From: Flavobacterium suncheonense GH29-5 = DSM 17707
GTDB lineage: Bacteria > Bacteroidota > Bacteroidia > Flavobacteriales > Flavobacteriaceae
Direction of reading: 5' to 3'
Length of the DNA stretch: 64,000 nt
Assembly (NCBI RefSeq): GCF_000430025.1
Contig: NZ_AUCZ01000008.1
Coordinates: 145,362-209,361 of the forward strand
In this document: positions 36,057 through 44,257 of the stretch, piece after piece
How the letters are laid out: each line of letters starts with the position of its first letter
Numbering within the stretch: position 1 is the stretch's first letter
Notes under the pieces: model-generated
Seen by the model: the letters and a program-made list of their open reading frames with translations, nothing else
What the model was told of the DNA's origin: nothing
Database searches by the model: none
Position numbers and translations under genes: made by a program

Positions 36057-36539
36057 CTATTTAATTTTTTGCTTTTCGGACTCGGTGAACAATTTGGACT
36101 GTTGACTGTACAAGCGGATATAGTTTTGAAGCTCTTTCGGTTCTTTGTCAAAAGACGTTAAAATCATCTTTTTGTCTTCCTCAATATTAGCCTTGTACTT
36201 TAAAAACTTTGGCGTATGTTCCTGGATACTCAAACGGATCAGACGTATTTCTGTGTTCTTAGGCTCTTTTTTTACACAGTTTTCAAGCAACATAACGCCT
36301 TCCGTAAACAGTTCTTTTCTTGCTTTTTTATCAGAAGTAAATTTCGATTGGAGCGTTAACGCAGCACCTTTGTAAGCCAACATCGTTTTGTTATCCTTGT
36401 TGTATGCAACCAAATTTGCATAAAATTTTTCAGCTGCCTGTTTGGTTTTCGATGCCGCATAATATTGCTCCCTAATGTCAGATAAATCCTGGATCAGGAA
36501 AACAAAAAGAGATATTATCAGCGACAGCAGTTGCTTCAT
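36057..36539 (-). CDS. unknown protein of pigment operon, helical, possibly exported
   Basis: This 160-residue protein has a short hydrophobic N-terminus (LLSLIISLFVFLI, about 4-16) that could be a signal or anchor, then a mostly helical, Lys/Glu-rich chain (EKFYANLVAYNKDNKTML, then VMLLENCVKKEPKNTEIRLI) with TPR-like heptads. I do not recognise a family. It is 1 base from the hotdog gene upstream and 9 bases from the glycosyltransferase gene downstream, so it is firmly in the operon. Confidence 0.75.
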   Translation of the reverse strand: MKQLLSLIISLFVFLIQDLSDIREQYYAASKTKQAAEKFYANLVAYNKDNKTMLAYKGAALTLQSKFTSDKKARKELFTEGVMLLENCVKKEPKNTEIRLIRLSIQEHTPKFLKYKANIEEDKKMILTSFDKEPKELQNYIRLYSQQSKLFTESEKQKIK

Positions 36540-36540
36540 T

Positions 36541-36912
36541 TTATGCTTTTTTATAGGTGTTGGTAAGTTTCAACGCTACGGTATCATCGAAAACAGTGGT
36601 GTTTTTCACTTTTACTTCGGAATTTAAGTCGCCCGAAATTTCCAATTCCAGTTGCAATCGGGGTGTTTTATCAGGGTTAATCAGCGCCATAAATTTCACA
36701 TTCGAAGCACTCGCCATGAACAAGGGACTTCCCAGAATTTCCTGCGACAGTTCTTTGATAATCTGCATCATGCAAACGCCCGGGGTTACCGGATTGCCTG
36801 GAAAGTGTCCTTTAAAAATTTCGTGCTGACGGTTTAAAAGCACCTCAGCAAGGTATTTCCCTTCGGAAACCTTTTCCAGTTTTTCAACCGTATAAAAACC
36901 CTTTAACAACAT
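36541..36912 (-). CDS. FabZ-like hotdog dehydratase lacking the catalytic acid
   Basis: This 123-residue single hotdog has the FabZ core HEIFKGHFPGNPVTPGVCMM with catalytic His36. The acid 14 residues later, Glu in FabZ, is Gln50 (PGVCMMQIIKEL), so the classic His/Glu pair is incomplete. It should act in dehydrating 3-hydroxyacyl-ACP during polyene extension, perhaps with one of the two other hotdog proteins of the operon supplying the acid; that is inference. Start ATG fits the family. Confidence 0.82.
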   Translation of the reverse strand: MLLKGFYTVEKLEKVSEGKYLAEVLLNRQHEIFKGHFPGNPVTPGVCMMQIIKELSQEILGSPLFMASASNVKFMALINPDKTPRLQLELEISGDLNSEVKVKNTTVFDDTVALKLTNTYKKA

Positions 36913-36927
36913 GGTTTGATTCTGAAT

Positions 36928-37554
36928 TTATTTAACATCAAAAGTATAGGAAACCCCTAACTGAAACACCTGATTTAAGATGATATCATCCGCATTTCCG
37001 TTTCCTTCTTCGTCGTAATACGTATTGTAGTTGTTGCCAAAAATATCCACAAAACCCTGTTTGAACCTTGCCTCAAATGTTAAGCCGTTGGGCAAAGAAT
37101 AACCAGCTCCGAAAATTATTCCAATATCAAACCCTTCCGGTGATTTTAGACCTGTTTCTTTAAAATTGTCGGCTACTTTAAAATCAAGAGCCGGACCAAC
37201 TACTGCCTGAAATCCTTTTCCAAAAGTGAATTTATTAATAACATCCACCGAAAGATAATCCAAGTTGTATTTGTGGTCTTTGAAAGTTGTTTCAAAATAT
37301 ACAGGATTGTAGGTGGCATACTTTACAGTAGCCCCCTGACGGGAATATAATAATTCAGGCTGCAAAGTGTAAAACTTAGCTAATTTTATGGCTACCAGAC
37401 CACCCAAATAGAAATCCGTATTGGAATCGGCATCCGTATTGGTAAATCTGGAAATATTTAATCCTGCTTTTACTCCGGGCTTAATGGTTACCTGAGCATT
37501 TGATTGAATAAAACCGATGCAGCTTAAGACTACACTAAAAATTACTTTTTTCAT
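36928..37554 (-). CDS. outer-membrane beta-barrel protein (porin-like) of pigment operon
   Basis: This 208-residue protein has a signal peptide (MKKVIFSVVLSCIGFIQSNAQ) and the eight-strand OMP_b-brl pattern: GVKAGLNISRF, LGGLVAIKLAKFYTLQPELLYSRQG, a middle DYLSVDVINKFTFG and the terminal strand QLGVSYTFDVK. Related barrels are structural or of unknown role. Its place beside LolA and a lipoprotein suggests an outer-membrane part of pigment placement. 15 and 10 bases from neighbours. Confidence 0.87.
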   Translation of the reverse strand: MKKVIFSVVLSCIGFIQSNAQVTIKPGVKAGLNISRFTNTDADSNTDFYLGGLVAIKLAKFYTLQPELLYSRQGATVKYATYNPVYFETTFKDHKYNLDYLSVDVINKFTFGKGFQAVVGPALDFKVADNFKETGLKSPEGFDIGIIFGAGYSLPNGLTFEARFKQGFVDIFGNNYNTYYDEEGNGNADDIILNQVFQLGVSYTFDVK

Positions 37555-37564
37555 TCGTTGGAAT

Positions 37565-38197
37565 TTAATTGATTATCTGTTTCAACTCGATTTGAAGTTG
37601 GATATTTTTATGATTGATGCTTATTGTTTCGGCAAAAGTACTGTTTTTTGATTCAAATTCGAAAACAACCTTTTCCTTGCGTTTGGAAGCCGCAATCAAC
37701 TTTACGAGTTGCTGATTTTTTTTATCCAAATGAAAATACAAATAGCCGTTTCCCTGTGATGCTTTCAAAATCTCAAACGATTCGTTTTCAAATGCATCCG
37801 TAATTGTATGATGGACTTTCAGCAACAAACGGAAATCGTCGCGTAACGTATGTAACAGCATTTTGCGGTCTAATTCCTCCAAAACGTAATGCACTTTAAA
37901 ATCGGTTTCGGAAATTTCAAAATCGAGGATTTTATTACCAAAATCGGTTGTAAAAACGACCCGATGAACCGAATCATTAAGGCGCTTGGCCACAAAAACA
38001 CCTCCTGCTTTATGACCATACACTTCGATGTGTGCTTTGTAAACATAATCGGTTTCAGGATTCGAAAAATAGGGATTTTGAAATTCCGGACGGGTAACAA
38101 TTTTCGGAACAGCCTGCTTCAACTGATACGATTTACACGAATAGCATCCGACAGCAATCAGACTAATTAGTAAAAACCGAATCATCCACTTTATCAT
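37565..38197 (-). CDS. lipoprotein of unknown function in pigment operon
   Basis: From the ATG at 38197 this is 210 residues with a lipoprotein-type signal (MIRFLLISLIAVGCYSC) and a beta-rich body (VYKAHIEVYGHKAGGVFVAK, DFGNKILDFEISETDFKV) ending at IELKQIIN. The body has a LolB/LolA-like or DUF3261-like feel (mixed beta sheet binding a lipid) but I cannot confirm it. A GTG/ATG further upstream is less likely since it would lie deep in the LolA gene. It overlaps the LolA gene by about 35 bases. Confidence 0.7.
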   Translation of the reverse strand: MIKWMIRFLLISLIAVGCYSCKSYQLKQAVPKIVTRPEFQNPYFSNPETDYVYKAHIEVYGHKAGGVFVAKRLNDSVHRVVFTTDFGNKILDFEISETDFKVHYVLEELDRKMLLHTLRDDFRLLLKVHHTITDAFENESFEILKASQGNGYLYFHLDKKNQQLVKLIAASKRKEKVVFEFESKNSTFAETISINHKNIQLQIELKQIIN

Positions 38198-38789
38198 TGA
38201 TGGTTTTGTTTTTGAACACAATGCGGGTAAAATCTCCGGACGACTCAATCAGTTTTACTTGGGATACGGTAGCTTCACCCAACGGAAAAAACAATTCTAC
38301 CTGCTTGATGTATTTTTTAACCGTTGTGGTTTTGGGCTCCAGTTTTGCAATATAAAACTCTTTGGTTTTGAAATAGGAAATGACAAACTCCTTGTCGTCG
38401 AACATATTCCCGCTAACGCTTCCTACAATCAGTTTGTTGATTTTTTCGAACATCTTGCTCTTGGCATCGACCGTGCTTTTATTTCCCTGATCGTTAATGT
38501 AAATTTTATTGTTTTTAAAAACAATGCTGTACTGGTACGGCTTGGTATATTGCCAATTGAGATGATTTGGGCTTTTAAAAGCCATTTTTCCGGATGTTTC
38601 AATGTCTTTCGACAGAAAATCCATGTGCTTGTATTGTACGAAATCGGTTTTCAGGGTTTTTATGCCTTGAGTTTCTCTTTCCACTTTGGTTTTAAAGCTC
38701 GTTATTTCTGCAACAGTCATTTTCTGTTCCTGTGCTATTCCTACAAGACCCAGCAAGACCGATAACAGTAAAAAAAGATTAGTTTTCAT
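38163..38789 (-). CDS. LolA-like outer-membrane lipoprotein carrier
   Basis: This 208-residue protein has a signal peptide (MKTNLFLLLSVLLGLVGIAQ) and a LolA-type beta fold: IKTLKTDFVQYKHMDFLSKD, SGKMAFKSPNHLNWQYTKPY and YIAKLEPKTTTVKKYIKQVE. LolA shuttles lipoproteins across the periplasm; copies in aryl polyene and flexirubin loci likely carry the pigment or its lipid (inference from context). ATG at 38789 is used because MKTNLF starts a good signal peptide; MYKLMKT at 38801 is the alternative. Overlaps both neighbours. Confidence 0.87.
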   Translation of the reverse strand: MKTNLFLLLSVLLGLVGIAQEQKMTVAEITSFKTKVERETQGIKTLKTDFVQYKHMDFLSKDIETSGKMAFKSPNHLNWQYTKPYQYSIVFKNNKIYINDQGNKSTVDAKSKMFEKINKLIVGSVSGNMFDDKEFVISYFKTKEFYIAKLEPKTTTVKKYIKQVELFFPLGEATVSQVKLIESSGDFTRIVFKNKTINDKVDDSVFTN

Positions 38790-39543
38790 AAGCTTGTACA
38801 TTTAAAAGTGCATCTACAGTAACCATTTCGTAATGTTCCGCCTGCAAAAATAACAATAACCGTTCCAAAACCCTAACCGTTTTTAATGAAGTGTCGTGCA
38901 ACAGGATGATGCCGCCGGGTTGAATTTTGTGCTGAATCCGATTAAAAATCATATCTTCTGCTGCAATGACGGTATCTAACGACCGAATGTTCCAACCAAT
39001 TACCTGATGCCCCGTAACCGAAAGTGCTTTGGCAATGTTAGGATTGGTCACTCCAAACGGTGGTCGGAACAATTTTATTTTCTTCCCGGTAATATTCAAC
39101 AGTATTTCATCGTTGCGTTCTATTTCTTCTTTGATTTTCTGGGTTGAAAAAAAGCCGAACGTTTTGGAATGAGAATACGTGTGATTCCCTAAAACATGCC
39201 CTTCCGCAAGAATTCTGCGAACAAGCTCCGGATGTTTTTCCATTTGTGTTCCGATACAGAAAAATGTAGCCTTAGCATTCGCTTTTTGCAGCAAATCGAG
39301 TACTTTTTCGGTCATTTCGTGTGGACCGTCATCAAAAGTAAGAGCGATTTTGCGTTGGGTGATATTCGGATTATGCGTATAAGCTTTAAGGAAATAGTGC
39401 AGACGAATGTCAAAAGAACCCCAGGCAGTCATCCCTGAAAAGAACAGGAAAACCAAAAAGTAGCTCCACCAGACGGCTTTCAGAAGAAACAAGACAAGCA
39501 CTGTCAGCAAACATGAAACAATTATGTTTTTGTGTTTCAGCAT
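38779..39543 (-). CDS. polysaccharide deacetylase family protein (NodB type)
   Basis: This 254-residue protein has one or two N-terminal helices (about 6-45) and a NodB domain: KIALTFDDGPHEMTE (metal/catalytic Asp pair), then GNHTYSH (His pair), RPPFGVTN, and GGIILLHDTS. It deacetylates an N- or O-acyl sugar or, in this setting, might remove an acyl group from an unknown substrate. Membrane-anchored with the domain outside. Overlaps the chain-length-factor gene by 7 bases. Confidence 0.88.
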   Translation of the reverse strand: MLKHKNIIVSCLLTVLVLFLLKAVWWSYFLVFLFFSGMTAWGSFDIRLHYFLKAYTHNPNITQRKIALTFDDGPHEMTEKVLDLLQKANAKATFFCIGTQMEKHPELVRRILAEGHVLGNHTYSHSKTFGFFSTQKIKEEIERNDEILLNITGKKIKLFRPPFGVTNPNIAKALSVTGHQVIGWNIRSLDTVIAAEDMIFNRIQHKIQPGGIILLHDTSLKTVRVLERLLLFLQAEHYEMVTVDALLNVQAYEN

Positions 39544-40598
39544 TTCTGAAGCAGAATTAAACTATGATCTTTTCCCCGGCACTGGTTGTAAATCAACACT
39601 TTTTGATACAACTCCCTTTCCAAAGAATTTTTCTTTACCACTGAAGGGACTTGCTGTTTTTTGATGCAATGGGCCGCCATCCACAAACCAAAACCGGAAG
39701 CTGTATTGTATTCTCCACTTAAATGTTTGTAGTACCATTGCGGTGTTTCGGAAAAAAGAGCTGCGGCAGCTTCGTAATAGTCATCGTAATCCACATCGCC
39801 ATTGTTTCCTAAAACGACGGCGTCAATCTGTGACAATTCCAGTTTATTTGCTGCTAAAAAATTGGTTATAAACGATGTTACCTGATTGGATGTCATCGCA
39901 TTTCGAAGAGCCACATCAACTATTTGAGCATAGGTGGTCGCTTTTTGGGAATCTTCTAAAGCAAAAAAGGAAGCTCCTTCACTAAAGACAATCCCTTTAG
40001 AATCAGAATTTATAACGGAATACGGCTTGTCCTCCTCCGTTTTGATGATGTTTGCTAACTTGTATAGACTTAATGTGTGCGCTGCTATTTCATCGATTCC
40101 TCCCACCAAAACAGAGGCAACACCATCACATTCTATCTGCATTTTGGCGTCCATCAGTGCAGTTTCCAATGAAACTGCTCCGTTTACATACGTAAAATTA
40201 TAACTTTTACACTGTAATCCTAAAGCAATCTGGGCACCTACGGTATTGTGTGTAGACTGAATAAAAGAGGTAGGTGTTAAAAAGGCTTCGTTGTTATCTA
40301 AAATCGTCTTCAGGAATTTCTCTGAATCTTCCACACACCCCATTCCCGTTCCGGTAATAATAGCTCCCGGATTTTCCATTCCGGCTTCATTTAAGGCCTT
40401 AGTAGAAGCATAAATACCCATTTTTACTCCTTTAGCCATCCGACGAATCATCGCCGGCGGAATCAGTTCTTTATAGGAGGGTTGTTGGGCGAACAACACA
40501 TTTTCGGTTGTGTAGGGCACAGCCGTTTCCAAAAAATCGGTTTCGAAGAGATTTTGGGCCGAAACCATCCCCATTCCGTTGATATAACAGCCTTTCAT
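39537..40598 (-). CDS. ketosynthase-like chain-length factor without active-site Cys
   Basis: This 353-residue protein has the thiolase fold (GYI/INGMGMVSAQN at the N-terminus, IITGTGMGCVEDSE, TPTSFIQSTHNTVGAQIA) but where the KS has Cys it reads YVNGAVSLE with Asn139, and the two catalytic His regions are altered (NNGDVDYDD for NAHGT, LSGEYNTASG for GHTxxASG). It is therefore a chain-length-factor partner for the KS encoded just upstream. Start taken at 40598 (TAATG overlap of 1 base with the KS stop), a sign of coupling and a heterodimer, as in type II systems. Confidence 0.88.
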   Translation of the reverse strand: MKGCYINGMGMVSAQNLFETDFLETAVPYTTENVLFAQQPSYKELIPPAMIRRMAKGVKMGIYASTKALNEAGMENPGAIITGTGMGCVEDSEKFLKTILDNNEAFLTPTSFIQSTHNTVGAQIALGLQCKSYNFTYVNGAVSLETALMDAKMQIECDGVASVLVGGIDEIAAHTLSLYKLANIIKTEEDKPYSVINSDSKGIVFSEGASFFALEDSQKATTYAQIVDVALRNAMTSNQVTSFITNFLAANKLELSQIDAVVLGNNGDVDYDDYYEAAAALFSETPQWYYKHLSGEYNTASGFGLWMAAHCIKKQQVPSVVKKNSLERELYQKVLIYNQCRGKDHSLILLQKC

Positions 40599-41794
40599 TA
40601 GTTTTTCGAAAAAATTACCGTGGAACAATTACCGCCAAAACCAAACGAATTAGAAAGTACATGATGAATTGACTTATTTTTCAAAGTGGTTTGCGGAATC
40701 AAATGAATCTCTTCCATTGGGGTTGTAAAATTCAGATTGGGAAAAATTACGTTGTGCTGCAAGGCTAAAACACTGTATACCGCCTCAATCGCAGCCGCAG
40801 CCGCTAAAGTGTGTCCGGTGAAAGCCTTTGTCGAACTGAACTCGGGCATGGTATCGCCAAAAACCCTTAACAAAGCTCTTCCTTCAGACAAATCGTTGTT
40901 GGGCGTTGCTGTTCCGTGTGCATTTACGTAATCGATGTCGGAAGGATGCAAATGAGCCCGTTGCAAAGCTTTTTTCATTGCTAAAAAAGCCCCATCGCCG
41001 TTTTCAGAAGAAGCCGTTTGATGAAAAGCATCGTTAGCGTTGCCAAAGCCTGAAACATAGGCCAATATTTTTTTGTTTTGCCGTGCAACCACTTCATCGG
41101 ATTCCAAAACCAGAAAAGCCGCTGCTTCTCCTAAATTCAAGCCTTTGCGGTGGTTATCGAAAGGCGTGTTGTAAGTATCCGACAAAATCATCAGCGTTTT
41201 AAACCCGTTGATGGTAAACTTCGCCAGCGCATCGGTTCCGCCCACAATAACGCGGTCTAATTTCCCGGCTTCTATCATTCGGGCGCCCATCATAATGGCA
41301 TTGGCCGCCGAAGAACAGGCTGTACTTATGGTAGACACAAAGCCTTCCAAACCAAGATATTCTGCAATTTTATGGGACGAATCGCCGGCATCATGCGCCG
41401 TAATGTATTTCCGAACTTTTTCGTTCTGGAAATATTCGTAAAAATACCGCTCGGTCATGTCCATTCCGCCCACACTGGTGGATGAAATCAGCCCGGTCCG
41501 AAATTCGTTTATAGACTGAATCCCGGCGGCTTCAACAGCTTGTTTTGCAGCATACGCTCCCAACAGTGCCGTTCTGGTATAATTGTTATCGGACGATAGC
41601 CCTAACAGTTGTTCTAACTCGGCATGGGTCAGTTTGATTTCACCTACCTTTATTGCGTCTTTATGAATGGTTTCCAGATTCTCAAGCGTTGAAATTCCTG
41701 TTTTCCCCTCTGTTAAAGCCGCAAAATTCTCTTCGACGGTTTTCCCAATCGAAGAGATAATTCCCATACCGGTTATGGCAACTTTTTTCCCCAT
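40598..41794 (-). CDS. beta-ketoacyl-ACP synthase (FabF type), catalytic partner of the chain-length factor
   Basis: This 398-residue protein is an intact FabF/KAS II-type enzyme: VAITGMGIISSIGKTVEE at the start, active Cys160 in STACSSAANAI, His in VNAHGTATPNND and in FTGHTLAAAAAIEA, and the end LSNSFGFGGNCST. It condenses malonyl-ACP with the growing polyene. It is followed, with 1-base overlap, by the chain-length-factor gene, and preceded by an ACP gene 3 bases away, forming ACP-KS-CLF. Confidence 0.95.
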   Translation of the reverse strand: MGKKVAITGMGIISSIGKTVEENFAALTEGKTGISTLENLETIHKDAIKVGEIKLTHAELEQLLGLSSDNNYTRTALLGAYAAKQAVEAAGIQSINEFRTGLISSTSVGGMDMTERYFYEYFQNEKVRKYITAHDAGDSSHKIAEYLGLEGFVSTISTACSSAANAIMMGARMIEAGKLDRVIVGGTDALAKFTINGFKTLMILSDTYNTPFDNHRKGLNLGEAAAFLVLESDEVVARQNKKILAYVSGFGNANDAFHQTASSENGDGAFLAMKKALQRAHLHPSDIDYVNAHGTATPNNDLSEGRALLRVFGDTMPEFSSTKAFTGHTLAAAAAIEAVYSVLALQHNVIFPNLNFTTPMEEIHLIPQTTLKNKSIHHVLSNSFGFGGNCSTVIFSKN

Positions 41795-41797
41795 AAA

Positions 41798-42055
41798 TTA
41801 TTTCGTTCGGTTCGCATCAATATACGCCGCCATAGTGGCAATCGACTGAAAAATAGTTTTTCCTTCTTTCGGATCGGTAAGTTTAATCCCGTAGTTCTTG
41901 TCCATCAATACGATTAATTCTAAGGCATCGATAGAATCCAATCCCAAACCATCGCCAAAAAGCGCATCGTCATCGTTAATATCGGCTACCGTTACATCTT
42001 CTAAATTTAATACTTCGATGATTTTTGACTTCAATTCCTGTTTTAAAGCGTCCAT
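41798..42055 (-). CDS. acyl carrier protein
   Basis: An 85-residue ACP with phosphopantetheine site Ser41 in GLGLDSIDALELIVLMDK and typical acidic helices around it. It carries chains for the adjacent ketosynthase set. The stop touches the next gene by 3 bases and its start abuts the preceding gene. No phosphopantetheinyl transferase is encoded in the window. Confidence 0.93.
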   Translation of the reverse strand: MDALKQELKSKIIEVLNLEDVTVADINDDDALFGDGLGLDSIDALELIVLMDKNYGIKLTDPKEGKTIFQSIATMAAYIDANRTK

Positions 42056-42715
42056 TTAATTATTGTATAAGGTATTTATATTCTGTTTGTTATGTTCTAT
42101 AGTTCCTTTTTCACCCACCAAATATACTACAGCTTTGTAGGTTTCCTGAAAATATTCCGTCCAACCGCACAAAACCTTCTCGGTTTTTCCGGTAGTGAGC
42201 AGACTTTCAGTGTAATTTTTGAAAAATTCGGCCGGAAATGTATCGAAAACAAAAAAAGCATTTTCAGTTTTCAGTTGGTACCGTATGCTGATTTCTCCGA
42301 TGCAAATATTTGGCAACGTGTATACAAACACCGCCGGACTGGGAAAATAGCTTGTCTTGTCGGCTATGGAAGCCTGATATTTTACATCCGTATCCAAACT
42401 GGACGAACGGTTGGCAAAAACCAATGCAATATCCAGTTCTTCTTCGGATTTTACAATATCTTTTAAAATGATTTCAGAAACCAGAAAAGCCAGTTTGCTC
42501 AGGTTGTCCATTTTAAAAAACTTGGGATAATCCATTTCAAAATGCTTGTAGGCAGCTTTGGCGAATTCCGAAAACGAAACACCTTCCACGGTAAAACACT
42601 TTTCACCGTTCAGGAGGATCGAATTGTTCTCGATGGTGCACTGTCTTGCTATTTTGTAAACTCCTTCCAATTTATTTAACTTTTTCAAATAAAACCGCTG
42701 TGTTGCACCCTCCAA
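42056..42715 (-). CDS. short ketosynthase-like (thiolase-fold) protein
   Basis: This 219-residue protein has a region [20 protein letters not shown] and [20 protein letters not shown] that looks like the N-terminal half of a beta-ketoacyl synthase (Ser-rich loop, then the place of the active-site Cys), but it ends before the His motifs and has no TACSS. Similar short 3-oxoacyl-ACP synthase-like proteins occur in Bacteroidetes aryl polyene loci. Role unknown; perhaps a partner or decoy. The ATG overlaps the upstream KS by 44 bases; a TTG at 42670 right after that stop is an alternative start. Confidence 0.7.
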   Translation of the reverse strand: MEGATQRFYLKKLNKLEGVYKIARQCTIENNSILLNGEKCFTVEGVSFSEFAKAAYKHFEMDYPKFFKMDNLSKLAFLVSEIILKDIVKSEEELDIALVFANRSSSLDTDVKYQASIADKTSYFPSPAVFVYTLPNICIGEISIRYQLKTENAFFVFDTFPAEFFKNYTESLLTTGKTEKVLCGWTEYFQETYKAVVYLVGEKGTIEHNKQNINTLYNN

Positions 42716-43808
42716 ACCCCGAAGCTGTCTTTAAAAAACAATCGATTTTCCTGTTTTCATTTGCTGTAATCACATTAATCGGCTGGGTAACACCGCTAGC
42801 AGCATAGCCTTTAGAAACTATCAATTGGTTTCGTCTGGCACTTTCCATTCCTAAAACTGTTTCCAACAATCCTGAAGCACCTAAAGTATGTCCGTAATAC
42901 CCCTTCAGACTGTTTACCGGAACCTGCTGCAAACTCAACCGGTTAAAGGCTATGGCTTCCATTTCGTCGTTGTATACGGTAGCGGTGCCGTGAGCGGAAA
43001 TGTAATCTATAGTTTCCGCCTTGCGTTGGGCTTCTTTCAAAGCACTCTGAATGCTTCGCACTAAACCTTCACCGGTTCGGGAAGGCCCTGAAATATGATT
43101 GGCGTCGTTTACTGCTCCATCTCCTAAAATCTTAAAATGATTGGGCTGTACTTCACTTTCGTTTACCGTTAAATATGCAGCGGCCGCAGCTTCCCCTAAA
43201 GTTACTCCATTTCTTTTAGCGTCGTACGGCTTACAAGGCTCTTCGCTCATCGCCTGAAAGGAATTAAATCCCGAAAGAACAAATTCTGAAACCTCATCTC
43301 CTGCTACGACAAAAGCACTGTCATAGATGTCTGCCTGCAGCATTCTCTTGGCTACTGCCAATGCCAAAACACCTGAAACACAAGCATTGGAAACCACAAT
43401 AGGTTCTGTTGCAAACCCAAAATAACGGCTGATTTTCCAGGCCAAAACCGACAACTGTGCAGCTTCTACCGAAACATTTTCTTTACCTAACAGACTGATA
43501 TTGCCCTTCGTCGTGGAAAAAACAAAAACTGATTTCGACGTGACCGGATGTTTTTCAACTAGCGGCTTCATTGCTAAAATCAGCATTTTTTCCAGTTTGG
43601 TAAAGTTTTCATCCTGAGCTACCGCAGCAAAGGCTTCATCGATTTTGTCGTTTGGAATAATTGAAGCAAAAAAAGAATCCAACAGTCCTACATCCGCATG
43701 CGATTCAATCCCGGAATGCCCGTTTTGCAGGGCAATCCAATTGGATTCCAAATCAAAGCCTAAGGGCGTAACGCAGTTTGTGTAGGTTATGTATACAGAT
43801 TTCTTCAT
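42672..43808 (-). CDS. beta-ketoacyl-ACP synthase
   Basis: From the ATG at 43808 this is 378 residues ([18 protein letters not shown]). It has Cys143 in [14 protein letters not shown], His in [12 protein letters not shown] and [15 protein letters not shown], and the ending [14 protein letters not shown], so it is a complete KS of the FabF group. The start overlaps the thioesterase stop by 4 bases (ATGA). It likely handles a chain-length or starter step of the polyene different from the KS/CLF pair. Confidence 0.92.
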   Translation of the reverse strand: MKKSVYITYTNCVTPLGFDLESNWIALQNGHSGIESHADVGLLDSFFASIIPNDKIDEAFAAVAQDENFTKLEKMLILAMKPLVEKHPVTSKSVFVFSTTKGNISLLGKENVSVEAAQLSVLAWKISRYFGFATEPIVVSNACVSGVLALAVAKRMLQADIYDSAFVVAGDEVSEFVLSGFNSFQAMSEEPCKPYDAKRNGVTLGEAAAAAYLTVNESEVQPNHFKILGDGAVNDANHISGPSRTGEGLVRSIQSALKEAQRKAETIDYISAHGTATVYNDEMEAIAFNRLSLQQVPVNSLKGYYGHTLGASGLLETVLGMESARRNQLIVSKGYAASGVTQPINVITANENRKIDCFLKTASGFGGCNTAVLFEKVK

Positions 43809-44257
43809 TCTTTTATCAGCCCCATTTTGCGTTTCCATTCTTCAAAAAAAGGCGGTATGTTCAGCGATAAATCGCCTTTGGCATCAACAAAAACCTGTAC
43901 GGTTTCGCCGGTGCATACTATTTTTTCATGGGCATCGAAAATCTTGTAACGGAAAATCATTTTTGCCGCGGGAGTATCTACTATCGTTGTTTCTATACGC
44001 GCTACATCTCCGTAACGCAAAGAAAGTTTATGCTCGCATTCTGATTTTACAATGGGTGTGGTGTATCCGCTTCGCTGCACATCGAGATAGGAAATTCCAT
44101 GTCGACGACCAAAAGCCTCGCGTCCGTCTTCAAAATAGGTAATATAGTACCCGTGCCATACGATTCCCAGCGGATCGGTTTCATTAAAACGCACGCGAAT
44201 GTCCTCCGATACGGTAAGTTCCGGTATTTCGTTATACTGCTCTTTTCTTCTGATCAT
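43805..44257 (-). CDS. 4HBT-type acyl thioesterase (hotdog)
   Basis: This 150-residue protein (ATG at 44257, MIRRKEQYNE) has the 4-hydroxybenzoyl-CoA thioesterase motif: RVRFNETDPLGIVWHGYYIT with Asp in TDPLGI, then YFEDGREAFGR. It would hydrolyse or transfer acyl-ACP/CoA in the pigment pathway. An in-frame TTG at 44269 would add four residues. It overlaps the ABC permease stop by 26 bases and the KS by 4. Confidence 0.88.
   Translation of the reverse strand: MIRRKEQYNEIPELTVSEDIRVRFNETDPLGIVWHGYYITYFEDGREAFGRRHGISYLDVQRSGYTTPIVKSECEHKLSLRYGDVARIETTIVDTPAAKMIFRYKIFDAHEKIVCTGETVQVFVDAKGDLSLNIPPFFEEWKRKMGLIKE

Noticed and set aside
36541..36912. Thioesterase instead of dehydratase
   Set aside because: The HFPGNPVTPG core is that of FabZ/FabA dehydratases; the missing acid was noted instead.
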